Below the pieces are notes generated by a model. That model saw only the letters and a program-made list of their open reading frames with translations. It was not told the origin of the DNA and searched no databases. Made by a program: the position numbers and the translations under genes. DNA of 64,000 nt, from positions 164,001 through 228,000 of the forward strand of contig CAJNDS010002572.1 in the NCBI GenBank assembly GCA_905221605.1. Direction: 5' to 3'. Positions 1 to 11,165 of the stretch are shown piece after piece; within the stretch, counting starts at the first letter, position 1; every line of letters begins with the position of its first letter. The DNA comes from Symbiodinium natans (Eukaryota; Sar; Dinophyceae; Suessiales; Symbiodiniaceae).

Positions 1-1657
1 AAGATAGCCGGGCATCGCTGCCCCTTATTTAAACTCCTCCCTAATAAAATCATATTAACCCCCGGGAGCGTCCAAACAGGACAAACCCAGCCTCGACTGT
101 TCAGGGGGGGGGGGGGGGGGGGGGGGGGGGAGGGGGGGGGGGGGGGGGGCCAACAACAGGGCTCAAGGCTCAACATTACATGTTCTGTGTGATGATGATA
201 TTTAACTATGTTTGTTGCATGATTATTGGTAACCCATGTGTTGCAGTGTTTTATGGTGGGTCTTAGATGCCGGGCTCTTGTTTACGAATAATGATGAGTA
301 AAATGAACAACTAGGCCCTTCGCTGATTCCCTCACAAGCTCCACTAAGCATTAAAGAGTTCCCTACATGCGAACTATTCGCTTAAAGTTTAGACCCAGAC
401 CCAATTCCTCTTGCCATATCATACTTGCACAGGAGTAATGATTAGGAATGGTCATGCTTCGCGTGCCTACGGAGTACTCTGAAATGTTTAGGCCTAAGCC
501 CTATTCCTGCAAACCCTATCTGTTGAGGTTTAGGCTTAAACCTATTCCAACGCCCTACAGATTCCCTTCCCCACTAAGGAAATTTCGCTACAGCCCAGAC
601 CCTATTCCCAGAACGAGAAGGAGAATACGGCTCCGAGCAACACCCTGGAACCCTACAACTCACAAATACTGCCAATAATCCCGTAGGGTTTATACCTTTC
701 AACATCAAACAAAACTCCCAAGGAAGCTTTGGATTTTATGGATAAGGGTTTCCCCCCCCCCCTTCATTCCGCCCCCTCATTCCGGCCCCCCTTCCCTCCC
801 CCCTTTCCCTGCCCCCCTTTCCCTGCCCCCCTTCCCTGCCCCCCCTTCCCTGCCCCCCTTGCCTGCCCCTTCCCTGCCCCTCGGACCCCAAACAGTCAGG
901 GTATCCTGAATAACACAGCCAAATTGACTGTATAGAGGAGGCCCCCACAAATCCAGGTCCAACATTACATACGTGAAGAAACATACCCGTTGGTGTTGTT
1001 AACCGTGGTGATTTGTTTTTTCAGCATGTCGCTGCTTTAAACGCTTTTTGACACGGTTACCGGGCTTTTTGACTAAAACTCTTGATTTACATACCTTGTA
1101 TACTTCGTATCCAAAATGCGAAGCTGTTCGTCTTGTTCGAACTAAGCTCCGCCCACCCAGACTTGGCATACCTTGGCGAGGTATTGAGTAGTCAGCTGGC
1201 ATGGCTACAGAGATGGTTCTTGAAACATGAAGGACAGCTACTGGGACAACTTAGCAACGAAATAGCTTGAGGATCAAACAGTTCCTTCTCCAAAGGTAAG
1301 AGGAAACTGGGCAGCCACAAGCCATTTAAGCAAGAAGCTCCGGATGTTTTGGAGCTAAGCCCAGATTGAATCCGTTGATAGGAGGAGAGACGGAGAAATA
1401 CATGCAGACACCACAGGGGAAGGATATAAAGAGGAAGACCGACATAGATAAATACGGCAACCACACAATACATGATAAAACTACTCTTTGCTTAACAACA
1501 CACCGTGAGCAAATGGTAGAAAAGGGCCTTCACAACCCGACGGGGCTTTATGGGGTCTTAGGGCTCTAGGGCTTTAAAGCTATAGTAGGTGCCCCCTTAA
1601 TGGGCCACCCGGCTTCGAAGTTGTCTGCCCTAATACCCGAAAGCCTAGCGCGGGGAG
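1..1657. other. 5' stretch without a supported gene
   Basis: Non-coding in appearance. It holds a long G-tract (about 106-149), C-rich pyrimidine tracts (750-880) and degenerate CCCTA-containing sequence, but no proper telomeric array. The short open frames here are low-complexity (Pro- or Gly-rich) and were not accepted. Confidence 0.5.
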
Positions 1658-1760
1658 GCTCTTGGACAAGTCGCAGTTCCGACGCCTCGTGGACTTGGCC
1701 AAGGACGCCTTGCGCGCGGCGCAGCGGCCTCCTGACAGCATCGTGCTGTACAATGGCAAG
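1658..1760 (+). CDS. candidate exon, unassigned gene
   Basis: Open block between an AG acceptor (GGGAG|G) and a GA-type donor (AAG|GAAGCT). It encodes about 34 residues beginning LLDKSQFRRLVDLAKDALR and ending DSIVLYNGK, an amphipathic, normal-composition stretch unlike the repeat-derived frames around it. Phase 2 in, phase 0 out. I do not recognise the family. A CCCTAAA array (2041-2083) lies in the following intron. Confidence 0.55.
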
Positions 1761-2040
1761 GAAGCTGGGCGAAGATCAGGAATGCAATACTAGCAATACT
1801 AACAGACGTAATGATTTGCTGAGCAATAACAAAAGCAATAACAATAATATAATAGTAATAATAATATAACAGCAATAACAATAATATGCATCTTCACGGA
1901 AGTTTGTTCCTTCCTTCCGCCGTCCACGGCACGATTGGCCTTCCAGGAAGTCCTTGGCTTACAGAGACCCAAAACAGCGATACGAATATCAATAAAGAAG
2001 ACGGATCAGAATAAATAGCAGTGAGAACAAAAATCGTAAG

Positions 2041-2083
2041 AAAAACCCTAAACCCTAAACCCTAAACCCTAAACCTAAACCCT
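2041..2083 (-). repeat. telomeric array, CCCTAAA orientation
   Basis: Short CCCTAAA array just upstream of the candidate exon at 2118, with one 6-bp variant unit (CCTAAA). Confidence 0.9.
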
Positions 2084-2117
2084 GTGAGCCCGTCACCACG
2101 TCCACTCGGGGACTCAG

Positions 2118-2171
2118 GATGGCGACAAGCCAATGAGTTTCGAGCAGCAGCACCTGGACACCGCGTTGCAG
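2118..2171 (+). CDS. candidate exon, unassigned gene
   Basis: Acceptor CTCAG|GAT. Eighteen codons (DGDKPMSFEQQHLDTALQ) before a G-rich boundary. It is preceded by CCCTAAA and followed by TTTAGGG arrays, the arrangement seen around the identified exons. Phase 0 at both ends, matching the phase-0 end of the exon at 1760. Function unknown. Confidence 0.5.
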
Positions 2172-2212
2172 GGTTTTCTCTTCCTTGGTCAGGCCATATC
2201 AAGGAAGGGTAT

Positions 2213-2594
2213 AGGGTTTAGGGTTAGGGTTTAGAGTTTAGGGTTTAGGGTTTAGGGTTGCTGTTTAGGGTTAGGGTTTATATAGGGTCTAGGGTTTAGG
2301 GTTTCGGGTTCAGGGTTTAGGGTTTAGGGTTTAGGGACCCTGAACCAAGGTACAGGCTCTTCAGCTCAGCATACCTGGTCTTCGGGCCCCATGGGGCTGG
2401 GATGGGTAACGTCCTGTGGATGCAGAGCGCGGATCCTTGTCTTAGGGTTTAGGGTTAGGGTTTAGTGTTTAGGGTTTAGGGTTTAGGGTTTAGGGTTCAG
2501 GGCTTAGGGTTTAGGGTTCAGGGTTCAGGGTTCAGGGTTCAGGGTTTAGGGTTTAGGGTTTAGGGTTTAGGGTTTAGGGTTTAGGGTTTAGGGT
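2213..2594 (+). repeat. telomeric arrays, TTTAGGG orientation
   Basis: Two TTTAGGG blocks (about 2213-2337 and 2447-2594) with variant units such as TTCAGGG. The sequence between them contains a weak exon candidate, 2370-2405 (YLVFGPHGAGM, GT donor). Confidence 0.9.
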
Positions 2595-3354
2595 GTTTGG
2601 TGGCCTTAGTTTTCTTATTGAGGGTAGTGGTCCCGAAGCCCCGAGCCCTGAAGCGTAGACCAGTTTGGGCAAGTGGTTTGGGCATGTGGTTCATCAGACC
2701 CGGCTTCGTGAACTCGCGTGTTTGTTGCCAGGGTCTCAACGCGTAGCCTTCCAAGCAACCGGGTCTTTGAAGGTTCCTACAAGTAGCTTTGTCATAGTGG
2801 GATAACATTTTACATTTTTAAGGGTACTTAAACTCAAAAAGAATAGAATTTTAAACTTTTATTACTATCCCAACTATAAACCAGGTAGGGTGTCCCTTCA
2901 GTAGCATGGGTTATAGCAGTTTATGGGCCAAGTTTTCGGCTCCTTGAAGTTCTCTACTTTTTGACGGGAGAAGGGTGGGAGGTGCGGGGGTCCCTCCTGA
3001 ATGCAGCTGTTACGTAACTGCAAGCACGCAGCAGACAACTTGTGCCTGCATACGAGTGTGACTTGGCAGCCCGCACAGACATCAAACGATGTCGACTCCA
3101 GTGCACCATATCAGTCTTCTCGGACTAATGGCGCACTCGTGACAACACCTGTCATGAGGAGGAAACCCTACACACAACCTGATTTTGCGATTTAGTGCAC
3201 GTAAAGAACCCGCCCGCCCCTCCTCCTCCCCACAATGTCAAACGGCAGCTTCTTGTGGAGCATCGCAGATACGGGGAGGTTTGAGAGCGCCTACAAGGGC
3301 GAAGCACATTCAGGGCTGGCAGGAGTTCTGTGATGATGCAACTCAAAACGGGCA

Positions 3355-3447
3355 TTTCAAAAAAAAAGGGGTGCCCCTTTTATACCCCCAAATAGCATAG
3401 AAGCCCCTTCAAGGGACCCCCAAGAAGGGTACCCCTATTTTGGGAAA
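3355..3447. mobile_element. small inverted-repeat element, family B copy 1
   Basis: The left end (TTTC, then A-rich, then GGGGTGCCCC) and the reverse complement of the right end (TTTCCCAAAATAGGGGTACCC) match, giving imperfect terminal inverted repeats of about 20 bp. No clean target duplication is visible. Confidence 0.5.
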
Positions 3448-3565
3448 CCACGACAAAGCCACCAAATCAGCACAGGACTGCACCGCGCGCCCGGCGGTGA
3501 TCGAGTTCATCTGCTCCACAGACACCCGCAGTGCTGCACGGCTCACGTTTCGGCTGCCGTTCTAC

Positions 3566-3674
3566 ATATGGGTAGTTCCCAAAGTAAGGGTACGCCGTTA
3601 TACCCCAAATAGAATAGAATCCACTTACGGGGACCCCCAAAAAGGGCACACCCTATTTTCGGAAACCCCCATAT
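3566..3674. mobile_element. small inverted-repeat element, family B copy 2
   Basis: Left CATATGGGTAGTTCCCAAAG and right (reverse complement) GATATGGGGGTTTCCGAAAA are similar terminal inverted repeats. The centre shares the GGGACCCCC core with copy 1. Confidence 0.55.
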
Positions 3675-4051
3675 CCCAATGAGCAGCGCAGCACCCTGTA
3701 CCCTAAACCCGAAGCTCTATGGAAGGTTCCTGCGTCCTTGCAAGGAGGTTATAACTGGTCACAACCTTAGTTAGGGCCCCTTTGGCCCCCCCCCCCAAAA
3801 AAAACTAATAAAAACAATCCCTATCCTGGCCTTACCAAGAAGTTGTTTTTTGTTGAGGAGGGGGGGGGGGGCGGTTCCCATCAAGAAGAAGGAAGATTTT
3901 TGCGGCGGTGGTTCTTAAGCAAAGTAGTGGCAGCAGGTGACGGGATGTTATGTGACGAACGGCCTGAAGAAGCTGAACCGACTCTCGGTAGGCCCTTTGG
4001 GACATTTCACATTTTCCCTTTTTTTGGTCCCTAAACCTCAACCCTCAACCT

Positions 4052-4294
4052 TCAACCCTGAAACCTAAACCCTAAACCCTAAACCCTAAACCCTAAACCC
4101 TAAACCCTAAACCCTACTGTAAACCCTAAACCCTAAACCCTAAACCCTAAACCCTAAACCCTAAACCCTAAACCCTAAACCCTAAACCCTAAACCCTAAA
4201 CCCTAAACCCTAAACCCTAAACCCTAAACCCTAAACCCTAAACCCTAAACCCTAAACCCTAAACCCTAAACCCTAAACCCTAAACCCTAAACCA
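4052..4294 (-). repeat. long telomeric array, CCCTAAA orientation
   Basis: About 34 almost perfect CCCTAAA units, one of the longest arrays in the window, interrupted once near 4116 by an irregular unit. Because both flanks are ordinary sequence, this is an interstitial array and not a chromosome end. Confidence 0.95.
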
Positions 4295-5007
4295 AAGCCC
4301 CTTTGGGTTTAAGAGGGGCTTTGTCTGGGAGGGGGGTATATTTTCCCTTTTTGGGGTCTAAGAGGGCTATGTTTAGGCATCTTTTTTTAGAGGGCTTTAA
4401 GGGCCATCCTCCAGGAATCATGAGCTTCTGGCGCCTCCTTGCGGGAGCTCCCTGGGTGCGATACTTCCACGCGCCTGGGGCTTTTCCACATCGAGGGGTT
4501 GTTAGGGCTTCAGGGGCTTCAGGGATTTAGGGTTTTAGGGTTTCAGGGATTTAGGGTTTTAGGGTTTCAGGGCATTGTTTCAGGGCTTCAGGGTTCTTCA
4601 GGGTTTTCAGGGTTTCTAGGTTTGAGGGTTAGGGCCGTGTTTCTGTTTTTGTTTGTTTGTTTGCTTGGGTGGGCGCGGGGGGGGTCTACGACCTTTGGGG
4701 GGTGGGGTGAAAAAGAGAGCCCCCCCCCCCTGGTTGTAAGATGTAAGATAGGAGTCATCAGTTATGAGGTTATGAGTAGAGGGTCAAGATGCCCAGATTT
4801 TGGGGAAAGTACTGGTGTAGTTCGTTGTAAGAAGCCCATCTCCCTTAGTGACTTTATTGAGAGGGGGTGCTCCCTGCTGTTTCGGCCTTCAGCTTTCGTA
4901 GAACCACACCAAGAGCGGATGCAGATACATGTTCAGGGGCAGCAACAGGGACCCTCCATCCTTCTTGCAGCTTGACACCCAAAGCTCAAAATGATCGAGA
5001 GCACTGT

Positions 5008-5102
5008 TGGGTTTAGGGTTTAGGGTTTAGGGTTTAGGGTTTAGGGTTTAGGGTTTAGGGTTTAGGGTTTAGGGTTTTAGGGTTTAGGGTTTAGGGTTTG
5101 AG
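5008..5102 (+). repeat. telomeric array, TTTAGGG orientation
   Basis: About 13 TTTAGGG units ending directly at the TTTGAG|GTG acceptor of the next exon candidate. The orientation is opposite to that usually found upstream of acceptors here. Confidence 0.9.
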
Positions 5103-5183
5103 GTGTGGATGCTGCACCACGACGACCACGAGAGCAACGTTGCGTCGGTGGACGAAGTCGGCTTCAACATCAGCTTGCAGCTG
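5103..5183 (+). CDS. candidate exon, unassigned gene
   Basis: Acceptor GAG|GTG and about 27 codons. The start reads VWMLHHDDHESNVASVDEVG and is followed by FNISLQL. The composition is that of an ordinary globular protein. The 3' end is approximate. Family not recognised. Confidence 0.5.
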
Positions 5184-5444
5184 GCTTGGGCTGGATCGGC
5201 TTTGGGGTTTTGGGTTTAAGATTTCCAGAAACCCTAAAACCCCAACACCCTGAAACCCTAAACCCTAAAATAAAACCCTGAAACCCTAAACCCTTTAAGA
5301 GTCAAAAGTCTGAAACCCTTAAAGCCCTAAAGCCCCTCGAAAGCCCAGACAAAGGCCCCCAGGTTGGGCACCCCAAAGATCCTCCCAAGCTTCCAGGTAC
5401 GCGGCGCTGAGGGGCGCGGGCCCGCAAATGCGGCGCCTGCGGGG

Positions 5445-5612
5445 CCTTAGGGTTTAGGGTGTAGGGTTTAGGGTTAGGGTTTAGGGTTAGGGTTTAGGGT
5501 TTAGGGTTTAGGGTTTAGGGTTTAGGGTTTAGGGTTTAGGGTTTAGGGTTTAGGGTTTAGGGTTTAGGGTTTAGGGTTCAGGGTTCAGGGTTTAGGGTTT
5601 AGGGTTTAGGGT
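5445..5612 (+). repeat. telomeric array, TTTAGGG orientation
   Basis: About 22 TTTAGGG units with a few TTCAGGG and TTAGGG variants. Confidence 0.95.
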
Positions 5613-6172
5613 TTCGTAAAACGGAGAGGTCTAAGTTTAAGGTGCATAGCGTTAGGGTGTGTAGGGTTTAGGTGATTTGAAGGGTTTAGGGTTTAGGTGG
5701 CCCCGTCGCCCCTCGGATTTCCGAGGGTTGCGCATGCAAGTTTCCGACCCGTCACCGCGCCTGCTGAGAAAAAAGAGGCAGCTTCCGGTTGCTGTGGTGA
5801 GTTGATGGGTTCAGGGTTTGGGGTTCAGGGGTGTATCGGTAGCCTCTTATAGGGGTTGAATGTAGAAAGGGCGAGATCGAAGCTTTTGAAGCAACCATGC
5901 CGTGAGGCGCTGCCCACTTATATCAAGGGACTGGTGGGGGGAGGGGAGGGGGGAGGGGAAACACCCTTATAAGAGACCTTAGGAGTAATTTAGGGGTTAT
6001 TTCGGGTATATAGGGCTTATATAGGGGAACAACATCTCGGGTCCCTTCTAGGGGTCCCTTCCTTTTCCCGCTTTGTGCCCGCCAGGGGCTGTTGGTCGCT
6101 GGGGCGAGCGCAACCCAGAGAGCCCTAAACAGAAGCCCAACCAATTGCCATTTCTCCTTCGATGTACAAACA

Positions 6173-6284
6173 CCCTAAACCCTAAACCCTGAACCCTGAA
6201 CCCTAAACCCTAAACCCTAAACCCTAAACCCTAAACCCTAAACCCTAAACCCTAAACCCTAAACCCTAAACCCTAAACCCTACA
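6173..6284 (-). repeat. telomeric array, CCCTAAA orientation
   Basis: About 15 CCCTAAA units, two with the CCCTGAA variant at the left end. Confidence 0.95.
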
Positions 6285-7696
6285 TATGCACATGTGTCGG
6301 GTAGTTTAGAATTCAGACTGCAGACTCAACTCCAAGCCGCCCGAGGTCACTGGCATGCCGAACCTACCAGGTGTCTCAGCTCTACAATTTAAACGGATCA
6401 TACTTGGTAGGCGAATCCCAGGTAGCTGAATTATAGTTTTCACTGCTTCCAACATTACCGGGGGTACCTCGAACCTACCCGCGAAGCTTCAAGTAGACCT
6501 CTGTGCCTGGTGTCTCCGATGCCCTGCCGTTGTCTTCACCATAAGCGCCCCGTCGGCTTTCATGGCAACTAGCCGGGTTTAGGGGTTTTGGGGTTGCAGG
6601 TGGGGTTTAGGGCTTCGGGGTTTAAGGGCTTGGGGGTTTAGGGTGCTTCTTCCAGCAGTGCTAAAGCAAGATGGCCTCTTGCTCGGGTGCCATGTCCATG
6701 CCTAAACCCCCTTGTGAAACCCGAACCAGTTGCTTTATAGGCCTTCGGGTTGCTTGTAGAGTCATCACGGGGTCTAGGGTCTGGGGTTTAGGGTTTAGGC
6801 TTCATGGTGTAGAGTATAGGGCTTAGGGTGTGGGCAGCAGGTCTGTTGCGAGAACACCGAGCTGCTGGATCTGTGCCTGGGCACTGGAAGATGGTACTGG
6901 GTTTAGGGTTTAGGGTTTAGGGTTTAGGGTTTGCGGTTTACGGTTTCGAGCTCTGACAAGCCCAGAAAGGCATTGGTGGTTCGACACAACTGGCTGCAAT
7001 GAGATCTATAGTATTGCCAGAGGAGGGTATGGGGTGGTTGGGGGGGGGGGGGAGGAGGCAAATTCCCTTATGTGTGGATTATGCGTCTTTACATCCGGCC
7101 CCCCCTCCTTTGCACCAACTTAAAGGGATTCCATGGTGCCTTGAAATCCTGTTTCCAAACCCTAAACTTTAAGCTTCAAAAATGATATATATATATATAT
7201 ATTCATATATATATATATATATTCATATATATATATATATGTGTTTGTGTCGTATACACATAAGAAAGAGAGGGTTTAGGGTTTAAAGGTGAGGGCTAAG
7301 GGTTGAGGTTCAACACCCAAATTGCTTGTAAGGAGAGTCGCGAACGGAGCGCCGCGCCAGTGCCAAGCCCCTTGGCTTTCTACGTTGTGTGCTGAGCGTT
7401 CATATGGTCACTTCCCTAGAATCTCTAGAAGATGGTCCCTTCTTGGGTACCCTACCTCTTAGGGGCCGCCTTATAATAGAAAACCCAAAGGGACCAGAAC
7501 TTAGAGAAATGACCACATCATTTAGAGGCCTTAGAGTATCGGTGCCTTCGGTTCAATATAGGATTTTCTGCATTAGCAAGTAGACCATCCGAGCCCAGCG
7601 TCACCGGTAGACCCCAGAGCTCCTAGCCACTGACAGGTCGCGCATGCTGGCATGGAGGCAGATGCTGCCTTCATCCTGCCACCCCGCTGCACTCTA

Positions 7697-7909
7697 TCGG
7701 GTTTAGCGTTTAGGGTTTAGGGTTTAGGGTTTAGGGTTAGGGTTTGGGGTTTGGGGTTTAGGGACAGTATGTGAGCACCTGTCGGGACTTGGGTCAAGGG
7801 ATATCGGGTGGGAATTTTGTCGCAGGGCTCGCTGCGGGGCTTAAGCCCTAAACCCTAAACCCTAAACCCTAAACCCTAAACCCTAAACCCTAAACCCTAA
7901 ACCCTAAAC
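7697..7909. repeat. TTTAGGG array facing a CCCTAAA array
   Basis: TTTAGGG units at 7697-7763 and CCCTAAA units at 7846-7909, separated by about 80 bp of unique sequence. Read on the + strand this is an inverted telomeric pair with a short loop, i.e. a compact version of the intron brackets described below. Confidence 0.9.
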
Positions 7910-9640
7910 AACACCAGCAATCCCACGATGTGAAGACTTTTCTGCAGCCTGATCCTGCTAGCGTCCCAGCAGAGTCGACTCTTCTGGGTGCGCAGCAGAA
8001 GCCCGAAACCCCTAACAACAGGCATAAAGCTTTGGGTGCTTCCCAGTAGGCTTCAGGCTTCCAGGCTATTAAGTCCCGAAGCTTGCTTTGAATCGAATGC
8101 ATTGAGAAGCTTCGTCTACAAGGGCCCCCGAAGCTCGCACCTAACCACAGCATGGTGCCCTAAGGGCCACTTGAATTCCAAAACTCTTACATCCCAAGCC
8201 GCTGGCCCATCATTGCCATAGACCCTAAACCGCCCAACAGTTCTTTCGCGGCCCTTTTCCAGGTCGGATCCCTCGCATCCTCAGTTCTGCCCCGCGGTCT
8301 CAGGCATCTGGGAGCGCGGAGTTTGGGGCTTCACAGGGTTTGGGGGCTGCTTGGGTCCAGGGTTCAGAGGGCTCATAGCCCCTGAACCCCTGAACCCTGC
8401 ACCCCTGCACTCCTAAACAAGCCTACAGGGTTGAAACTCACGGGCGCAGGCTGTCGATTTTAAAGGTCGAGATTTGGGGATTTAGGGCTTTTTCAGAGTT
8501 TGGGGATTTGGGTTTTAGGGCTGTCAGAGTGCAGGAGTTAGGGATTCAGGATTTCGGTTTAGGGATTTAGGGTTTAGGATTGTGGCGCCATGGAGATTTC
8601 GGAGGGTAAAGGAACAACAGGAGCTGACAAAATTCTGCGAAAAGGGCGATGAGGATGTTGTTAGGGATTCTTCGGGGTTTAGGGTTTAAGGGGTAGGGTT
8701 TTGGGTCAGGGTTTAGGGTTCAAGCACCTAGAACCATCAGCTTCCTGATAAGCAGAGAGTCCCATGCTCGGGAACTCCAGCTCAGGCGTCACTTCAAAGG
8801 CTGCCTTTCCGCGGCTCTGCTGCTAGCATCAGGGTTTAGGGTTTAGGGCTTAGGGTTGTGTTTTTCTGGCTCCTTCCTGTGTTGGTTTGGGTACTCCGGG
8901 CCCGAGATGCTCAGGAATATTGAATCGTTTGTGATTTTGCACAGTCCAAGTGAGCATGAAACAAGGGTTTTTGAGGGGAGTGTCGGTGTCACCGCTTGTT
9001 TCAAACGTCAAGACGAGCAAGGAGGTGCAAGCTAAGCCAACGGGGCTGAAGCCCAGTTTTCTTTGGATGTCGCGCTGGAGGGTTCTAAGTGGGGCACTGG
9101 TAGTGTTCAGGGTGTAGGGTTTCGGGGACTGTTTCAAGTTTGCAACGATGTCGCTGTCAATGTATGGCTTCGCGCTTTTGTATGTTGGAGAACGTTAATG
9201 TGGCGGCGGGGTGGGAGACGTCTTGAACTGGAGCTTTGCATGTTCCAGGAGCCTGGAAATTTGGGGGGGGGGGCAGAAGAACTTACATCAAACACATCAG
9301 TCAGACTGCCCTAGCAAAGCATGTAGCTAGCGTGTGGTTGATTGCTTTCACTGCTCTGGGGATCTGCACGCTCCCCCTAAACCCTAAACCCCAAACCCTA
9401 AACCTTCAATCCCAAACCCTAAGCCTGCTGCTCCCGAACCCAAGGTTTAATCAGGGTTTACAGGGGGTGGGGGGTGAACCTTGTTTCTTGCGTGGTGTCA
9501 TGACTTCCCCCAACAGCTCAGTAGGAAGCCAAGAGGCAACATAGGGCTGCTGGGGAGGTCTCGGTGTCGCTTCCTAGCCTAAACTCCTGAACCCTTGAAC
9601 CACTAAACCCTAAACCCTAAACCCTAAACCGAGATCCAAG

Positions 9641-9713
9641 GCCCTTCGTCTGTGAGTGGATGGCCTCTGCCACCACCAGCACCTTCGACCTCGCCCAGTG
9701 CCGCCAGGAATTC
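9641..9713 (+). CDS. candidate exon, unassigned gene
   Basis: Acceptor CCAAG|G. The block encodes PFVCEWMASATTSTFDLAQC, then RQEF. It sits exactly between a CCCTAAA array (about 9604-9632) and a TTTAGGG array (9732-9806). The 3' boundary (GT or GA donor) is uncertain. Family not recognised. Confidence 0.5.
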
Positions 9714-9731
9714 GGTCTCCACACGACATGG

Positions 9732-9806
9732 CTTAGGGTTTAGGGTTTAGGGTTTAGGGTTCAGGGTTTAGGGTTTAGGGTTTCGGGTTTAGGGTTTAGG
9801 GTTTAG
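9732..9806 (+). repeat. telomeric array, TTTAGGG orientation
   Basis: About 10 TTTAGGG units directly after an exon candidate. Confidence 0.9.
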
Positions 9807-10299
9807 AGACTCAGTCCCCGGAACCTTCAACCCCATAAACCTGATGGACGGTCGCTTTGACCGCCACAGCAGCCGCGACTCAACAAAAGTCGGAAGACCT
9901 CGAAAGCTTACACCCCAGACCCTAGACCCTAACATTCCTTCATGGTGTTTAGGGGACGGGTAGAGGGGCAGGGGCGAGGTTCCAAGGAAGGAGATGGCAG
10001 TTGCAGTACTTTGGATCCGGTTACCTCCTCTACACCCTGAAGCCCTAAAACCCTACCCTCCTCCCCTCCCACCCTAAACCCTAAACCCTAAACCCTAAAC
10101 CCACCTTTCAAAGCTGAAGGCAATACTTCGATGCAAAGACCACGGAACTGATTTTACCCCCACCCTCCCTCGTCTTAGGCTTTGGGCTTGAGGGGTTGAG
10201 GTTTCGGAGTCAGCTGTAAAGTCGTATTCTTGGTGTGTCAGCTGCTGAGGCCTGCAGAAAGAAGCAATGGAACTACTCCCTAAACCCTAAATCATGCAG

Positions 10300-10377
10300 G
10301 ACTACTGCGTCAATGGCTTGCAGGGCTTGGAAACGTTCCTCTCGGCATGGGTGGCGAAGCGCAATTGGGAGGGGAAG
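10300..10377 (+). CDS. candidate exon, unassigned gene
   Basis: Clean exon signature: CATGCAG|GAC ... AAG|GTGAAC, 78 nt, 26 codons, phase 0 to phase 0. It encodes DYCVNGLQGLETFLSAWVAK, then RNWEGK. A CCCTAAA unit pair lies just upstream. Function not recognised. Confidence 0.6.
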
Positions 10378-10526
10378 GTGAACAAGTTCTTGCTGTAGTT
10401 GGAGATGCATGGGTGCTTCTAAGGTCCGGCCAGGAACCCAGTAGCCCTGCTTATCATCTCCCTACTGCACATAAAGCTCCAAGTAGGCCCACGTCAGGAG
10501 GGTAGTTTCCCCCCATACACCCCTTG

Positions 10527-10617
10527 TAAACCCTAAACCCTAAACCCTAAGCCCTAAACCCTAAACCCTAAACCCTAAACCCTAAACCCTAAACCCTAAA
10601 CCCTAAACCCTAAACCT
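10527..10617 (-). repeat. telomeric array, CCCTAAA orientation
   Basis: About 13 CCCTAAA units. The following 80 bp (to a GGCTTCAG|GTTGTA boundary near 10692) is open with a coding-like composition (NVGLFDVTLELALKFGF), but no acceptor is obvious. Confidence 0.9.
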
Positions 10618-11082
10618 ATGTTGCGCTTCGGATCACGGAATGTAGGGCTCTTTGACGTCACTCTCGAGCTGGCCTTGAAATTCGGCTTCAGGTTGTAAGG
10701 CTGAGGGCGGTTTGGGGTTCAAGGCTTTCTCGAACCTACCGGCCACGGTGCCACTGAAGCTTGGGACGAGCCGTTGAGACCACACCCTGTCTTTAGGCTT
10801 ACTTCGAAGGATCTTGTCACTTAGGGAAAATCTACATCAGATCATTACAGGGTTGTCCAAACAAAAGAATCAAGAAGACGTGTGTTGGGTCACCCTAAAC
10901 CCTAGCCCCCCTAAACCCTTCGGTGTCAATGTGTCTCCATCCCCGTCTTCCTGCTCCGTGGCTTTAGGATTTTCTGACCCTGCAACCCCTAAAACCCGAA
11001 GCCCCACCCTTAAAGCCCTTAAGGTTTGAGGGTATAGAGGTATACGGCATAGGGTTTAGGGGCTTAGCCCCTGGATACAGAG

Positions 11083-11165
11083 GTGCAGCTCTACCGCGAG
11101 AACATGCAGACCTTCGGCATGGTCTTCGGACTCTTCTTCTCCATTCAGCTGGCGCCGCTGCCAAG
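11083..11165 (+). CDS. candidate exon, unassigned gene
   Basis: Acceptor CAGAG|GTG, donor CCAAG|GTTTGG, 83 nt. It encodes VQLYRENMQTFGMVFGLFFS, then IQLAPLP, with a hydrophobic centre that may be a membrane segment. Not assigned to a family. Confidence 0.6.

Larger units (their letters stand above)
2595..4051. other. intron or intergenic stretch
   Basis: No supported exon. It contains two small inverted-repeat elements (3355-3447 and 3566-3674, listed separately) and a homopolymer-rich segment near 3790-3880. Confidence 0.5.
5184..9640. other. intron-like region with several telomeric arrays and weak exon candidates
   Basis: Holds TTTAGGG arrays at 5445-5612, 6897-6934 and 7697-7763, CCCTAAA arrays at 6173-6284 and 7846-7909, and an (AT)n microsatellite at about 7183-7240. 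Short exon-like blocks occur at 6841-6890 (after GCAG; CENTELLDLCLG) and 8621-8662 (after ACAG; ELTKFCEKGDEDVV). Neither could be assigned. Confidence 0.5.

Noticed and set aside
729-984. Open frames on both strands in a Pro/Gly-rich stretch
   Set aside because: They translate a C-rich simple repeat; the amino acid composition follows the repeat, with no start or splice context.
4052-4294. Telomere or subtelomere of a chromosome
   Set aside because: Arrays are short, occur in both orientations throughout 64 kb and lie within introns of identifiable genes; none is at the window edge.
4303-4975. 178-codon frame with FRVLGFQG repeats
   Set aside because: The repeat peptide is the translation of degenerate TTTAGGG units.
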